Assembly (NCBI RefSeq): GCF_001653235.2
Contig: NC_035790.1
Coordinates: forward strand, 6,324,001-6,388,000
DNA length: 64,000 bases
Reading direction: 5' to 3'
Origin: Pochonia chlamydosporia 170
Lineage: Eukaryota > Ascomycota > Sordariomycetes > Hypocreales > Clavicipitaceae
The first letter of the stretch is position 1. Every line of letters begins with the position of its first letter. The notes under the pieces are model-generated. The model saw only the letters and a program-made list of their open reading frames with translations. It did not search any database and had not been told where the DNA came from. Below are positions 55,006 to 64,000 of the stretch, piece after piece. The translations under genes were made by a program, and so were the position numbers.

Positions 55006-56622
55006 ATGGACCTTGAGAACAATGACACATTTGTAAAGCCAACTCTCTCCGCGCCACAAGATGCCAAGGATGCGTTCGACCTCGCGGGTATGGGCCATGA
55101 ACAGGCCATGACCCGCAAATTCAGCCTTTGGAGCATGCTCGCCATGGCCTTTTGCGTGTTGAGCTCATGGGCAGCTATTTCGGCAACCTTTCAAACAGGG
55201 CTTGATAACGGCGGCCCCATCACCATTCTCTGGGGCATGATATTGATCACTGCTGTAAACCTTTGCATCGCCGTCTCCCTGGGCGAACTGTGCAGCAGCA
55301 TGCCAACGGCTTTGGGTCAAGCTTACTACGTGTACAAGCTGTACTCTTGCGAGGTTGGCCGGCTCCTCTCCTATTTGTGTGCTTGGACGAATATCTTTGG
55401 CTGGTGGACAGCCAGCGCGTCTCTGGTGGCCTTTAATACCAATTTCATTCTTGGTTTGAAACTCATCTATGACCCTGAGTGGGAAGGTGTCAACGAGCCG
55501 TGGATAAGTTTCGTTGTCTATCTTGGGTTTTCACTATTTGTCACCGTTGTCAATGTGGTGGGATGTCGAAAAGACCAGTTTCTGCCCTGGTTAAACAACC
55601 TCATGGGCATTTTGCTCGCTGCTCTGTTCCTTGTCTTCTCGCTGGCATTCATCATTGCGGTGGCTACCAACGATCACCTCTCATTCCGCCCACCGTCATT
55701 CGTATTTGCTACATGGATCAATAATACGGGTTGGTCTGATGGCGTGGTGTGGTTTCTAGGTCTGTTGCAATCTGCGTATGGCTTGACGGCTTTCGACTCA
55801 GTTATTCACATGGTTGAAGAGATGCCTGATCCACGCCGCAATGGTCCCAAAGCAATATACCTTGCCGTCTTGTCGGGAGCAGTTACCGGCTTCTTCTTCA
55901 TGATGATCTGTCTCTTTTGCATGCAAGATATCGACACCATCATAGACAGCCCGACAGGTCTGCCTTTCATTGGCCTCGTCCAGGCGATAATGGGCGACAA
56001 CGGTGCCGCTGCTCTCATCGCTCTCTACCTCGTGGCTTGCATTGGCCAAGGTGTGAGCGTCGCAACAACCGCATCACGGCTAACTTGGGGATTTGCTCGC
56101 GACGGCGGGTTCCCTTGGAGCAGTTACTTGTCCAAGGTAGACCCGGTTTGGAAGGCACCTGTCCGGGCAATTTGGGTACAGGGGATTCTTACATCCCTTG
56201 TTGGAGTTCTATACCTCTTCTCCACTACCGTCCTGACAGCTATTGTCAGCGTCAGCACGGTAGCATTGATGATTTCATATGGTATCCCCATTTCCACCCT
56301 CCTAATCGTGGGGCGAGACAAGCTCTGCCCAGGACCATTCCGGCTGGGAAAATGGGGAGCTCCTATCAACTATGTCAGCGTGGCTACTTGTGCAATAACT
56401 ACAGTCTTTTTCTTCTTCCCCGCGAGTCCGAGCCCCGACGGTAGTAATATGAACTATGCCATCGCCGTCTTTGGCGTCATGGTTGTAGTGTCGTTGGGTT
56501 TTTGGCTCGCCCGAGGCCATCGTACCTATATGAGAACAGAAGAGGCAACTCAGGATATTATCTTAGCTCACCAACTAGGAGCACAGATTTCTCGAGAAAA
56601 TTCCATCGAGAAGAAGGAGTAG
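55006..56622 (+). CDS. APC-superfamily amino-acid/choline-type permease
   Basis: Intronless, 538 residues from the ATG at 55006. About 12 hydrophobic helices follow a 45-residue hydrophilic N-terminus. Motifs of fungal choline/GABA/amino-acid permeases: SLWSMLAMAFCVLSSWAA in helix 1, SLGELCSSMPTALGQAYYV, DSVIHMVEEMPDPRRNGPKAI (the conserved loop that needs splicing in the paralogous gene at 44771), and SRLTWGFARDGGFPWS. Codons mostly end in C or G, unlike the permease at 44771. Divergent from the amidase, it may import the amine or amide used by the two hydrolases next to it. Confidence 0.9.
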   Translation: MDLENNDTFVKPTLSAPQDAKDAFDLAGMGHEQAMTRKFSLWSMLAMAFCVLSSWAAISATFQTGLDNGGPITILWGMILITAVNLCIAVSLGELCSSMPTALGQAYYVYKLYSCEVGRLLSYLCAWTNIFGWWTASASLVAFNTNFILGLKLIYDPEWEGVNEPWISFVVYLGFSLFVTVVNVVGCRKDQFLPWLNNLMGILLAALFLVFSLAFIIAVATNDHLSFRPPSFVFATWINNTGWSDGVVWFLGLLQSAYGLTAFDSVIHMVEEMPDPRRNGPKAIYLAVLSGAVTGFFFMMICLFCMQDIDTIIDSPTGLPFIGLVQAIMGDNGAAALIALYLVACIGQGVSVATTASRLTWGFARDGGFPWSSYLSKVDPVWKAPVRAIWVQGILTSLVGVLYLFSTTVLTAIVSVSTVALMISYGIPISTLLIVGRDKLCPGPFRLGKWGAPINYVSVATCAITTVFFFFPASPSPDGSNMNYAIAVFGVMVVVSLGFWLARGHRTYMRTEEATQDIILAHQLGAQISRENSIEKKE

Positions 56623-57085
56623 CGGGGCAATCAGACTCATCTCTTGTATGGGTATGACGTGGGCGGCAGTTGGGATCGAATCATTAGCAATTGGAACTGG
56701 ATGTGCAGGAGGGCGGAGTATTGACTTTACCGTATCCAAGTACTACCATAACTTTACACAACAATTGATATTATTACCTCATGTTAATATTTACTTTAAA
56801 ACTGATGGTGCTTCCAGTCAGTCATTATGCACCCGTGGATCCACAACGCGATTGTGCAAGCTTATGTCCGATCGCATCAATGGTGCATCTATTTCCGTTG
56901 AACCTGCATTAGCGTGATTTTGCTTTCCAAGTATGTGTCCCCCATGTTCGTCACCTGTAGACGCAGCGCTTGATACATGTTGTCACGATGTGGATATAAA
57001 GAGACAAAATACCTGCCGGAAACAATAGAATCGTTGTTCGTGTTAAGACTCTTAATTGTACGTCTTCACGGAAACACACTTCACA
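56623..57085. other. Intergenic region
   Basis: 3' flank of the permease gene and promoter of the VOC gene; the latter has TATAAAG at 56995-57001. Confidence 0.45.
56995..57001 (+). promoter_or_regulatory. TATA box of the VOC gene
   Basis: TATAAAG, 91 bases before the ATG at 57086. Confidence 0.5.
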
Positions 57086-57610
57086 ATGGCTTACCTCCTT
57101 CTCCATCTATTTTTCCTTCCACTTTTATTCCAACCTCTTTCCTCAGCATCTGCAACAGGTTCTTCACACAAAACATTGGATCAAAGTTTCAAATTTGACC
57201 ATATTGGTCTCTCAGTTGCCAATATCACCACCCAGATGCAGTTTTATAGTAGCATTATGGGTTTTCACCACGTTGTCGACAATTTCACCATTCAAGCCCC
57301 GGAAACTGTTCACGTCGTTAAACTTCGAAACAAAGAAGGCGTCATGATTGAGCTTATCAACAACATGGTATCCCGCCGTGTGGAGAACATTACCAACCCT
57401 GTTGATGGAAGTAGATATCAGGGCTATTTTCATTGGGCTTTGAGAGTAGCTGACATGGACGAGAGCTTTACATACCTCACAAAAGAAGGCACTGGAGCTC
57501 GTGGAGTCGTTTCGCCATCGCCGAATGTGTCAGGTGGAGGAAGATATGCGTATGTCGCTGATCCCGAGGGCAATTTGATCGAGTTGATTGAGTTGGAGGG
57601 GTTCAAATAG
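57086..57610 (+). CDS. Secreted VOC-fold (glyoxalase/dioxygenase-like) protein
   Basis: Intronless, 174 residues. A signal peptide of about 22 residues (MAYLLLHLFFLPLLFQPLSS) is followed by one vicinal-oxygen-chelate domain. Metal ligands can be placed: His in FDHIGLSV, Glu in VMIELINN, His in FHWALRV, and Glu in GNLIELIEL, the usual H-E-H-E arrangement. Enzymes of this fold include glyoxalase I, fosfomycin-type resistance proteins and extradiol dioxygenases. A signal peptide on a VOC protein is uncommon, so an extracellular or vacuolar role is suggested. Several N-x-S/T sites (for example NVS, NIT, NFT) would allow glycosylation. Confidence 0.83.
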   Translation: MAYLLLHLFFLPLLFQPLSSASATGSSHKTLDQSFKFDHIGLSVANITTQMQFYSSIMGFHHVVDNFTIQAPETVHVVKLRNKEGVMIELINNMVSRRVENITNPVDGSRYQGYFHWALRVADMDESFTYLTKEGTGARGVVSPSPNVSGGGRYAYVADPEGNLIELIELEGFK

Positions 57611-58687
57611 GCGATTTGCTGAACTTTGGCACTCCAATGGAACTAGCATCAAAGTCCACTGGGCACTGTAATATTGCTGCCATGTAACTCGGTGTTGTGG
57701 GTGTTGATAAACCGCGTGTTGTTGCCTTCAATGGGCTTTTTTGTCTGGTTGTTGGGCATGTATAGCTGCCGCAATGTAGAATTTTGTTAAAAATAATTAC
57801 TAGAGTATTTATTTTAGAATACTCTACCACAATCTGAGCACAACTGTTACTAAGGTCGCTGTGCAAGGTCTCCGTCTTGCGCTAAGCGCCAGCTCCGATG
57901 AAGGGGGTTCGTAATCCTGGTCCAGCAGCTACAATCAACGACACTCATTAGAAGTCAGCGATCAATTAGTTTCTTAACATTGCAAGTAGTAGATCTTTGA
58001 CGGACATTGCATCTAACATGGATTTTGATGAGTAACAACCACCTGGGATCTGAGAGTTTCTTGTAGCGAATAAAAGTGGCTTCTATTTCTTCATGAGGAA
58101 AGCTGATGGATCAGCTGAACCGCCTGGGTCTACTGCCCGCTGCGATGCACCAGGATCTGAATCCTTCTTCGCAAGAAAAGGACTTCGATAAGGTGTAAAG
58201 CTTGTTTTCGCATCAAGTATTGGTCGGGCGGTACGCCGGTACCTAAAATTGTGACAAAGCCACAAGGGTGTATTATTGTTTCGCAACTCGGCTATTTGCA
58301 AGATAAATGGTGCAAAGAAAGTAGTAAAGTATATTTGAACGTGAACGCGCTAACTGTGTGGTATCTCTCTGTAACTTCCTCTATATGTTCAACTCTAATG
58401 TAGATACTGGAATCGTATATGACGCCGGCAAAGGGGAAAAGAAACTCAGGCTCGCGCTTGGCTAGTATAATTTAATACAAAAAAAAAAAAAACATAACAT
58501 AATGGCCTAGAAGGCTCATGCTGGTGGAACGCCAAATATATGAATATCGCGGATGCACAGTAAGCAAGCTCATCTGTGGTGTAGGAGAAGCTGTCAGTCA
58601 ACCACAACCAAGACGGTTGCAGTATTAGCCTTAACAGGTCATGTCGGGTTGGTAGGAAACAAATGCCGGAAACATCAAAGTCAATGG
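57611..58687. other. Convergent intergenic region
   Basis: 3' flanks of the VOC gene (plus) and the GT31 gene (minus). Contains an A-rich run near 58478-58491. No gene is supported. Confidence 0.45.
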
Positions 58688-59962
58688 CTATTGGAAGCCC
58701 ATTTTCGATTGTCCGAGGTTCCAAATGCCGTCGCACACCCAATTACCATGCTTGTGGACGAAGAACTCGCGGGGAATCGTGTCGAACATGGTCTCGTACG
58801 GATTTGCCAAGCCCGTCGAATATAAAAAGTCTTTCCAACGGACACGGAAGGGCGGTCTTCGTTCATACTCTGGAGGTGGCGGTATCGTTTTTACCCCTTC
58901 TTGGTCGAAGCAATCGGCGACTTTCATCCACAGCTTCTTTTGCTTGAGCATATGAACCGCAATGACTTCGTCCGAGTATAGAGCGTGCGATATCGCATCG
59001 GGGTGTGAATCGGTTCTCGCCCACGCCGTACCATCTCCCCTGGAGTCGCCGTCGTCGTAATCAAACTTCTCTTCGCCGTGCAGATTGACGAAGTTGGCCA
59101 TCTCTTGTCCTTTGTGCATTAGGATTCCCACGGCTGCGTCTTCTCCAGTTACAACGTTGAATCGCTCCTGAAGGGAAACCAGCAGCTGCATCATGTCCCA
59201 TGTCACCGTGTACATGGATCCATGAGCAAATGTGTTATATCCCGTGTCCGAATAGAAGAGCTGACCTATGATGGTTTTGCTCACGGCAGCGGTAAGACGT
59301 CCCGTTTCGTTGGACATGCGTGGGAGAAGATACCGATCCCAGAACGCAGGCGCATTCATCCACAGGTCGGTATCCAATTTGGTTATAAACTCGTATCGTT
59401 GGCCTCCGTTTATAAGCCATTTGTAAAACTCGAGCGTCTTGATCGTGTTCGCGGTAACATCGTCTTCGGGAATGTGATCGAGGACAATCATGTCTCCAAA
59501 CGTCTGGTTTTCGAACCGTATCGTCTCATTCCAGCCCGGTCCCGGGTTCGACACGACAAAGCGTGCGTCAAAGGGGACATGTTGAAACAATCGCATCCAC
59601 GTCGTTCGTATCAACATTCGTCGTTCCACATCCTGGGCGGCACAGATTACGGCTGCCAACCACGGCTGCCTCTCCTGTTTGACGATTGACTCGTGATTCG
59701 TTTTTAGTGGTGAATCAGGGAACGGCACCAGAGGATATGGTGACTTATGTGCTTTGGTAGTGTCTTTGTGGTGGACAATTGTCTCCACACTCCAAGTTCG
59801 AGGACCGGATCGAAGATGGAGTACTGATAGATAGACTGTGAGACTCAAACAAGCAAACGCGCTTATTACGAGTAAACGGAAGTGTCGTCGTGAGACACAA
59901 GGAAGAAAAGATGGCCGTGACCAAGACCGCAAGGGCCAATTGGACTTTTCTGCAACTGCCAT
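58688..59962 (-). CDS. GT31-like beta-1,3-glycosyltransferase, type II membrane protein
   Basis: Intronless, 424 residues. A short cytoplasmic N-terminus rich in basic residues is followed by one membrane anchor (about 29-50) and a lumenal catalytic domain, as in Golgi glycosyltransferases. The GT31 motifs are present: IRTTW at 118-122 (RxTW), a DxD metal/nucleotide-sugar site D197-T-D199 in TKLDTDLW, and GEDAAVGIL (the EDVxxG-like acceptor/catalytic block). Expected activity is transfer of galactose, N-acetylglucosamine or a similar sugar to a glycan acceptor in the Golgi; the sugar cannot be told from sequence. N-glycosylation sites NET and NQT are in the lumenal part. Confidence 0.88.
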   Translation of the reverse strand: MAVAEKSNWPLRSWSRPSFLPCVSRRHFRLLVISAFACLSLTVYLSVLHLRSGPRTWSVETIVHHKDTTKAHKSPYPLVPFPDSPLKTNHESIVKQERQPWLAAVICAAQDVERRMLIRTTWMRLFQHVPFDARFVVSNPGPGWNETIRFENQTFGDMIVLDHIPEDDVTANTIKTLEFYKWLINGGQRYEFITKLDTDLWMNAPAFWDRYLLPRMSNETGRLTAAVSKTIIGQLFYSDTGYNTFAHGSMYTVTWDMMQLLVSLQERFNVVTGEDAAVGILMHKGQEMANFVNLHGEEKFDYDDGDSRGDGTAWARTDSHPDAISHALYSDEVIAVHMLKQKKLWMKVADCFDQEGVKTIPPPPEYERRPPFRVRWKDFLYSTGLANPYETMFDTIPREFFVHKHGNWVCDGIWNLGQSKMGFQ

Positions 59963-61507
59963 TGTTGGCGTTGACGGGTGTAATAGATGAGGGTGCCGGC
60001 GGCGCAGGGGTAAAGATGTAGCACAGACCGAAATAAATGGAAAATCGGCAGCCCTACACTGTCATCATCGTGGAAATGTCGAAACTGTGAAATCTGGCTC
60101 AATGTTCGGTAACTTCCCCATCTGGCCTCCCTCCCAGTGCCTTGTCTTGTGAAGGATCGAGACCGTATGGTTCTGGAGGTTGTCCCCCAGTCCAGACTGC
60201 AGCCTAATTGTCAGTGAAACGTCGTGTGTTGGCAGTACGCTCGTAGTCGAATGGAGAAATTATGAGTAGATATGAGTATAACAAGGGTCATCAAAATGAG
60301 TCGTCAAGGCGTCATGACCTCTTTGTCCTGCAGTGTGGAAAAAGCGTTAGAGATGGTGGATGGTTACACAGTCGCCGCAAGCCACCACAGTTCAGGATTG
60401 GACCTATCGCAAAGATACAAAAGCAAATCCTCGGGTGATCTGGGGGAGCGGTCGCGTCTTTATTTTGCATTTCTATTTTTTCATCATGACGGCACATGTG
60501 CTCCGTCCTTCACAAGTACAGTACAGCGTCCTCCGCCACCAGCCTCACTCCTGATCTACAAATAAGAGGCTAGTGTGGCCAATTTCCATAGCCTCAGACA
60601 ATTGTCAATGACCCCACGTGGGTGAAATTGTTGGAAGGCTCGTCTGACACGATTGACGACCAGACAGACGTTTTGAAGTCGGCACATGTGGTGTCAGGGA
60701 AACCAGTTTTATCCGTGGCCAGGCCAAACCTTGATTTTAGCCTCCCAATTACCTCGGGCGCGTCCAACCGTTTTGCGGTTTGGCAATGATTCGGTCCCCA
60801 TTGCTGCGGGACCGATGCTATAAAAACCAGTTGACTCGTCATCAGATGCAACTCCAAGACAGGGGAAAGGGGCACAAGGGGGGCCTTGGAGAAGATCAAA
60901 GCGACTGGCCAAGAAAACTCGGACTTCTTCCGTGTTGGCACCGCCCCAAGGCCAATAGTTACAGCAATTAACTTTTTGTTGGTCTTCTGTGGTTTCAGGC
61001 AAAAGCCATCTGGGCAAAGTTTAACACGTTACGTGCGGGTGGAATACAGCCGTGCATGTGGCTAAAGGCAAACACGGGCAAACACAAGCAACCAAGTCGA
61101 GATGGCTGAAGGCACAGCCATCCACCACGGAGCAAAAACATAAAAAGAAACGCGCGGCACACGGGATTTGCAACAATAGTGTAAAAGAGTATATTGCGCA
61201 GGGCTGAGCCATGGGCCAGTAGAATTCCTCGAGACTCAACCTGGTTCCCTCCACACTCCTTCATATCTTGACCCATCTTGGATACTCCCGAGATGTGTAT
61301 GCCTTGCCAGCTCAATGTTGCAGAGCCTCGACCCATCCAGAGAATTGTTAGAGAGCCGTCATGCCATCCATCCATCATCCACCAAGCGGAGAAATCTTGT
61401 TGCCAAACCTCGTTTCGGGCCGTTGCACTCAAACTGCTGCTGCTGACTCGGGTCGTTTTGGCGTTGGCTTGCGCGAGCAACGATGGCGATGTTGTTTATT
61501 TAGGCGG
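59963..61507. other. Intergenic, no supported gene
   Basis: 1.5 kb between the GT31 promoter and the 3' flank of the small secreted peptide gene. Minus-strand frames near 60594-61480 have random composition and are not called. Confidence 0.45.
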
Positions 61508-61690
61508 TTACTGGCCAAGACCAGGGATCAGCTTCTCAATGCTGTCCAGAGTCTCTCCAAGCCCTTCCAAGGCGCCAGAGTGACCACCAAGCAAAGGAAC
61601 ATCCCTGTTCTCAACATTGTTTGTGGGGGCGGCAATAACACTGCCGACGATGAGAGCCAAGGCTGCCATGGCAATTGAGTTTGACTTCAT
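61508..61690 (-). CDS. 60-residue secreted peptide
   Basis: Intronless, 60 residues from the ATG at 61690. A signal peptide of about 21 residues (SIAMAALALIVGSVIAAP) is followed by a short mature part (TNNVENRDVPLLGGHSG..., ending in a Leu/Ile/Gly amphipathic tail) without cysteine. A TATA box lies 71 bases upstream. The frame also opens further upstream to 61768, but that start would precede or overlap the TATA box. No family is recognised. It may be a small surface or signalling peptide; transcript evidence would be needed. Confidence 0.6.
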   Translation of the reverse strand: MKSNSIAMAALALIVGSVIAAPTNNVENRDVPLLGGHSGALEGLGETLDSIEKLIPGLGQ

Positions 61691-62796
61691 TGTGGAATGA
61701 GGTGGTATGGACAATTTTAACAAATTAGTGTTGATTGAAAAGAAGCACGGAGTACGGAGTATATACAAGGGTTATGAAAACTCGACTGCGGAAGTGACAA
61801 AACTAGTTCCAATTTAGTGATTCAACTCCCTTCTTATACTCTTCCCATTACCAGGATGGAAAAGGAAAAACTGACGAAGTGAACCATCATTCTCGCGACA
61901 TTCATCAATGCTCGTTATCGCATGGCTAGTTGCGGATCGCAATCAAAAGCGATGACCACCGCTTCAGCTACAATGCACGATCTTTGGGCCTGTCTGAGCA
62001 ACCAAAGTACTGTCGAAACCCCAAAAAGCAACGCGATCTTGAATGTCGCGATTTTAGCGGCATTTTGACAATGTCGTGGAACACCACGGCAGTCATCACG
62101 GCCAATCATCGCCATGCAACGCAACCGGGGCTGCCAAAATCGGTCGAATGAGGATAGACTTATATTTTGCATTGTTCAAAAATACTCAGAGATACCCAGT
62201 TTGGAAGTCTATTTGCCTGTTCTGGGAAATAAGAGTTTCTCCTGTCTGCAGAAGTTGGAGGTTATCCAGCCGTGGCATTACCAACAATGCAACTTACTCC
62301 ATGCGTTCACGGTCGGCTTTTAATGATGTGCTGTCCGTCTCCTGTTCATGTGCTTGGAAACACATGAAATACATGCCCGAGGTCAGCATTACCTAGATGC
62401 AGGGCCGGCGTTCCCAGTGTGCATTGCCCAGTCTCTCATGCTCTGCTCCTTTCCGGTTTCCCTTCTCGTGATTTTAGAACCCGGAATTAATACTTTTGAA
62501 ACGATTTTGCTTGTAGCACAACAGTAAAGCATGCATATGCCAGGTTTTCATTATCTTTGCGAGACACGTGCAATTCCGGTAGAGGGACAGTTGCCCAATA
62601 CATGTGATGCCTTGGAGAGCGGCAGCAGCATAGCTATCAGGGCTTTCCATTCATGACAAAGCACTGAAATGAGTATCTATCTATCTATGCGCCAAATACA
62701 CTGGAGTCATTTATATCCCTCAACCTAAATCCCACCTCCTTGGAGGCACCTAGTCAACGAGGTGGGCAGATGCAGTCTCGCAATCCCACACATTCT
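61691..62796. other. Intergenic region
   Basis: Promoter of the small secreted peptide gene and the 3' flank of the NmrA-like gene. Contains the direct repeat ACGGAGTACGGAGTA at 61748-61762 and a TATC microsatellite near 62673. No gene is supported. Confidence 0.45.
61761..61766 (-). promoter_or_regulatory. TATA box of the small secreted peptide gene
   Basis: TATATA read on the minus strand, 71 bases before the ATG at 61690, directly beside the ACGGAGTACGGAGTA repeat. Confidence 0.5.
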
Positions 62797-63966
62797 TCAC
62801 ACGCTGAAGTGTTTTTTGAGAAACTTCTCCAACGTCCAAAGCGGATGCTCCTCTATCGGTAGCCCTTTTGCAGCAATGGCTTTAGCCTTGAGTTCCTTGG
62901 TTGACCCCAGGTTTGCAGGTACTCCAAAGTACTTCCCGTCCACATATTGACAAAACCCATACATGGTCTTGAGCGCTTCGATATCAGGGTTACCGTAGCT
63001 CTCAATAGCCCTCCAATCTTCCATCGCTACGTATCGCGATTTCTTCCCAGTAACTTTCGGAAATTAGCTTGGGTCCGTGTTCTTGGGGCTCGTATATGCG
63101 ATACTCACGTTTTTGAAACTCTTCCACGAGCTTTTCAGGTGTAGCCATTTCGCTAGCTGCCTGGATCAGTTGACCATTGTATGCTTCTGGCTGGAGAAGA
63201 ACCCCGTGAACCAAATCACCATAGTCGGCTTCGATTCCAATGAAAGGAATCTCGTTGTTGCCGCCCATACGGGGAATCTCCAAGGTGAGATAGCCCTCGG
63301 CATCAGGTGTCAACGGAAATCCTCCCATTAATTCTGCAAATTCTGGCAAAATGTGATTCTCCATGTACCAGCCAGCGGCGACAATGACAATGCTTTTGAA
63401 CCCTTTAGACTTGGCGTATTCTCCAATTGCATGCTTTTCTACACGGATGTCAGCCCCCAAGAAAACGTAAAACTGCCTCGAAGTCAATCGACAAACCATC
63501 AAAAGTAATGCAGGGCACTTCGCCATTCGTAGCTAGCTTGGCTGAAGTCAGGCCGCTGTAAACAAAATGCTGAACACCGGCTTCGAATGCGGCATCCACG
63601 ATAATTTTGCCCAGCTCTTCTTCAGTCATACCACCAGATTCGTGGAATAGCTATGGAGTTCATTAGCCATACCACGCCAATATGTATGCGAAACAAGGCT
63701 GAACTTACCGGATCGGAGCTATTTGTGTTGACGAACGCCGCCCAGCTTCCTTTAAATGCAGCCTCCATCTGGTCCTTGCGAAAGCCATCACCCTTGACAA
63801 CTTCGACTCCTCGCGAGGCCAATGCAGTACTCTTGTCGGATTCGGGATTCCTTGTGATGGCGCGAATGGCAAACTCTCCAGACTTGTTCTCCAATAGGGA
63901 GTTTATTACACTGCCGCCTTGTTGGCCAGTAGCGCCATATACAGTGACTAGTTTTGTGGACGACAT
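62797..63966 (-). CDS. NmrA-like NAD(P)-binding protein
   Basis: Four exons: 63966-63709, 63650-63497, 63438-63109 and 63053-62797; introns of 58, 58 and 55 bases. Joined length 332 residues. The Rossmann motif GATGQQG is at about 11-17, and exon 2 gives HFVYSGL and exon 3 KHAIGEYAKSKGF, as in NmrA/HSCARG-type atypical short-chain dehydrogenases. The last acceptor (CGAAAG) was chosen because it restores FQKLTGKKSRYVAMEDWRA, a typical NmrA C-terminal block. The family lacks the catalytic Tyr of true dehydrogenases and often acts as an NADP sensor, for example in nitrogen regulation. Specific role unknown. The gene ends well inside the window. Confidence 0.85.
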
Positions 63967-64000
63967 GTTGATGAATTGTGTGTAGACGCGATTGATTGAT

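Noticed and set aside
60594..61480. Minus-strand frames of 77-161 codons
   Set aside because: Different overlapping frames with random composition between two well-supported genes.
63054..63108. Alternative acceptor at the GTAG/CGATGG site in the NmrA-like gene
   Set aside because: It would skip LTGKKSRYVA, a typical NmrA block; the CGAAAG acceptor restores it in frame.

Overview
This is a stretch of nuclear DNA from a filamentous ascomycete. Genes are compact, and most are split by short (about 50-118 nt) GT...AG introns with CTAAC/CTGAC-like branch points. There are no bacterial-style operons. Class II hydrophobin modules, a PTH11/SAT4-type rhodopsin-domain protein, Zn2Cys6 regulation and an NRPS-like reductase point to Sordariomycetes. 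The three-module hydrophobin with Gly/Asn-rich spacers recalls the multi-hydrophobins known from Claviceps, so Hypocreales (Clavicipitaceae-like) is my best guess. The species cannot be named from the sequence alone.

Layout. Positions 2.0-7.1 kb hold a secreted GH16 glucanase-like enzyme, a GPATCH1-type G-patch splicing factor and a cysteine-rich single-pass membrane protein. Positions 8.6-24.1 kb (perhaps to 27.5 kb) look like an uncharacterised metabolic gene cluster: a DAO-type FAD oxidase, an imine-reductase-like enzyme, an A-T-R NRPS-like carboxylate reductase, a Zn2Cys6 regulator, a membrane-anchored HSL-type esterase, a type I Baeyer-Villiger monooxygenase, an alpha/beta-hydrolase with an Asp nucleophile and an Mtr-like amino-acid permease. 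Positions 30-34 kb carry a membrane RING-H2 protein, a secreted phytase-like esterase-domain protein and a small secreted cysteine-rich protein. Positions 34-38 kb are gene-poor. At 38.2-39.8 kb is a seven-exon tri-hydrophobin. Positions 40-47 kb look like an AT-rich island with a rhodopsin-domain membrane protein and an APC permease. Positions 48.5-64 kb hold a four-TM-like membrane protein, a possible nitrogen/polyamine trio (agmatine deiminase, amidase, APC permease), a secreted VOC protein, a GT31 glycosyltransferase, a 60-residue secreted peptide and an NmrA-like protein.

How the cluster may work (inference). The A-T-R enzyme would activate an acid and release it as an aldehyde. The FAD oxidase and the imine-reductase-like protein suggest C=N chemistry. 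The BVMO would make an ester or lactone that the two hydrolases could open, and the permease could move an amino-acid-like substrate or product. CGG-N2-CCG palindromes occur in the FAD-oxidase/IRED and esterase/BVMO divergent promoters and, as three copies at 9-bp steps, upstream of the Zn2Cys6 gene. They are candidate sites for that regulator. All exon models were joined by hand from splice signals, reading phase and family motifs, without transcript data.
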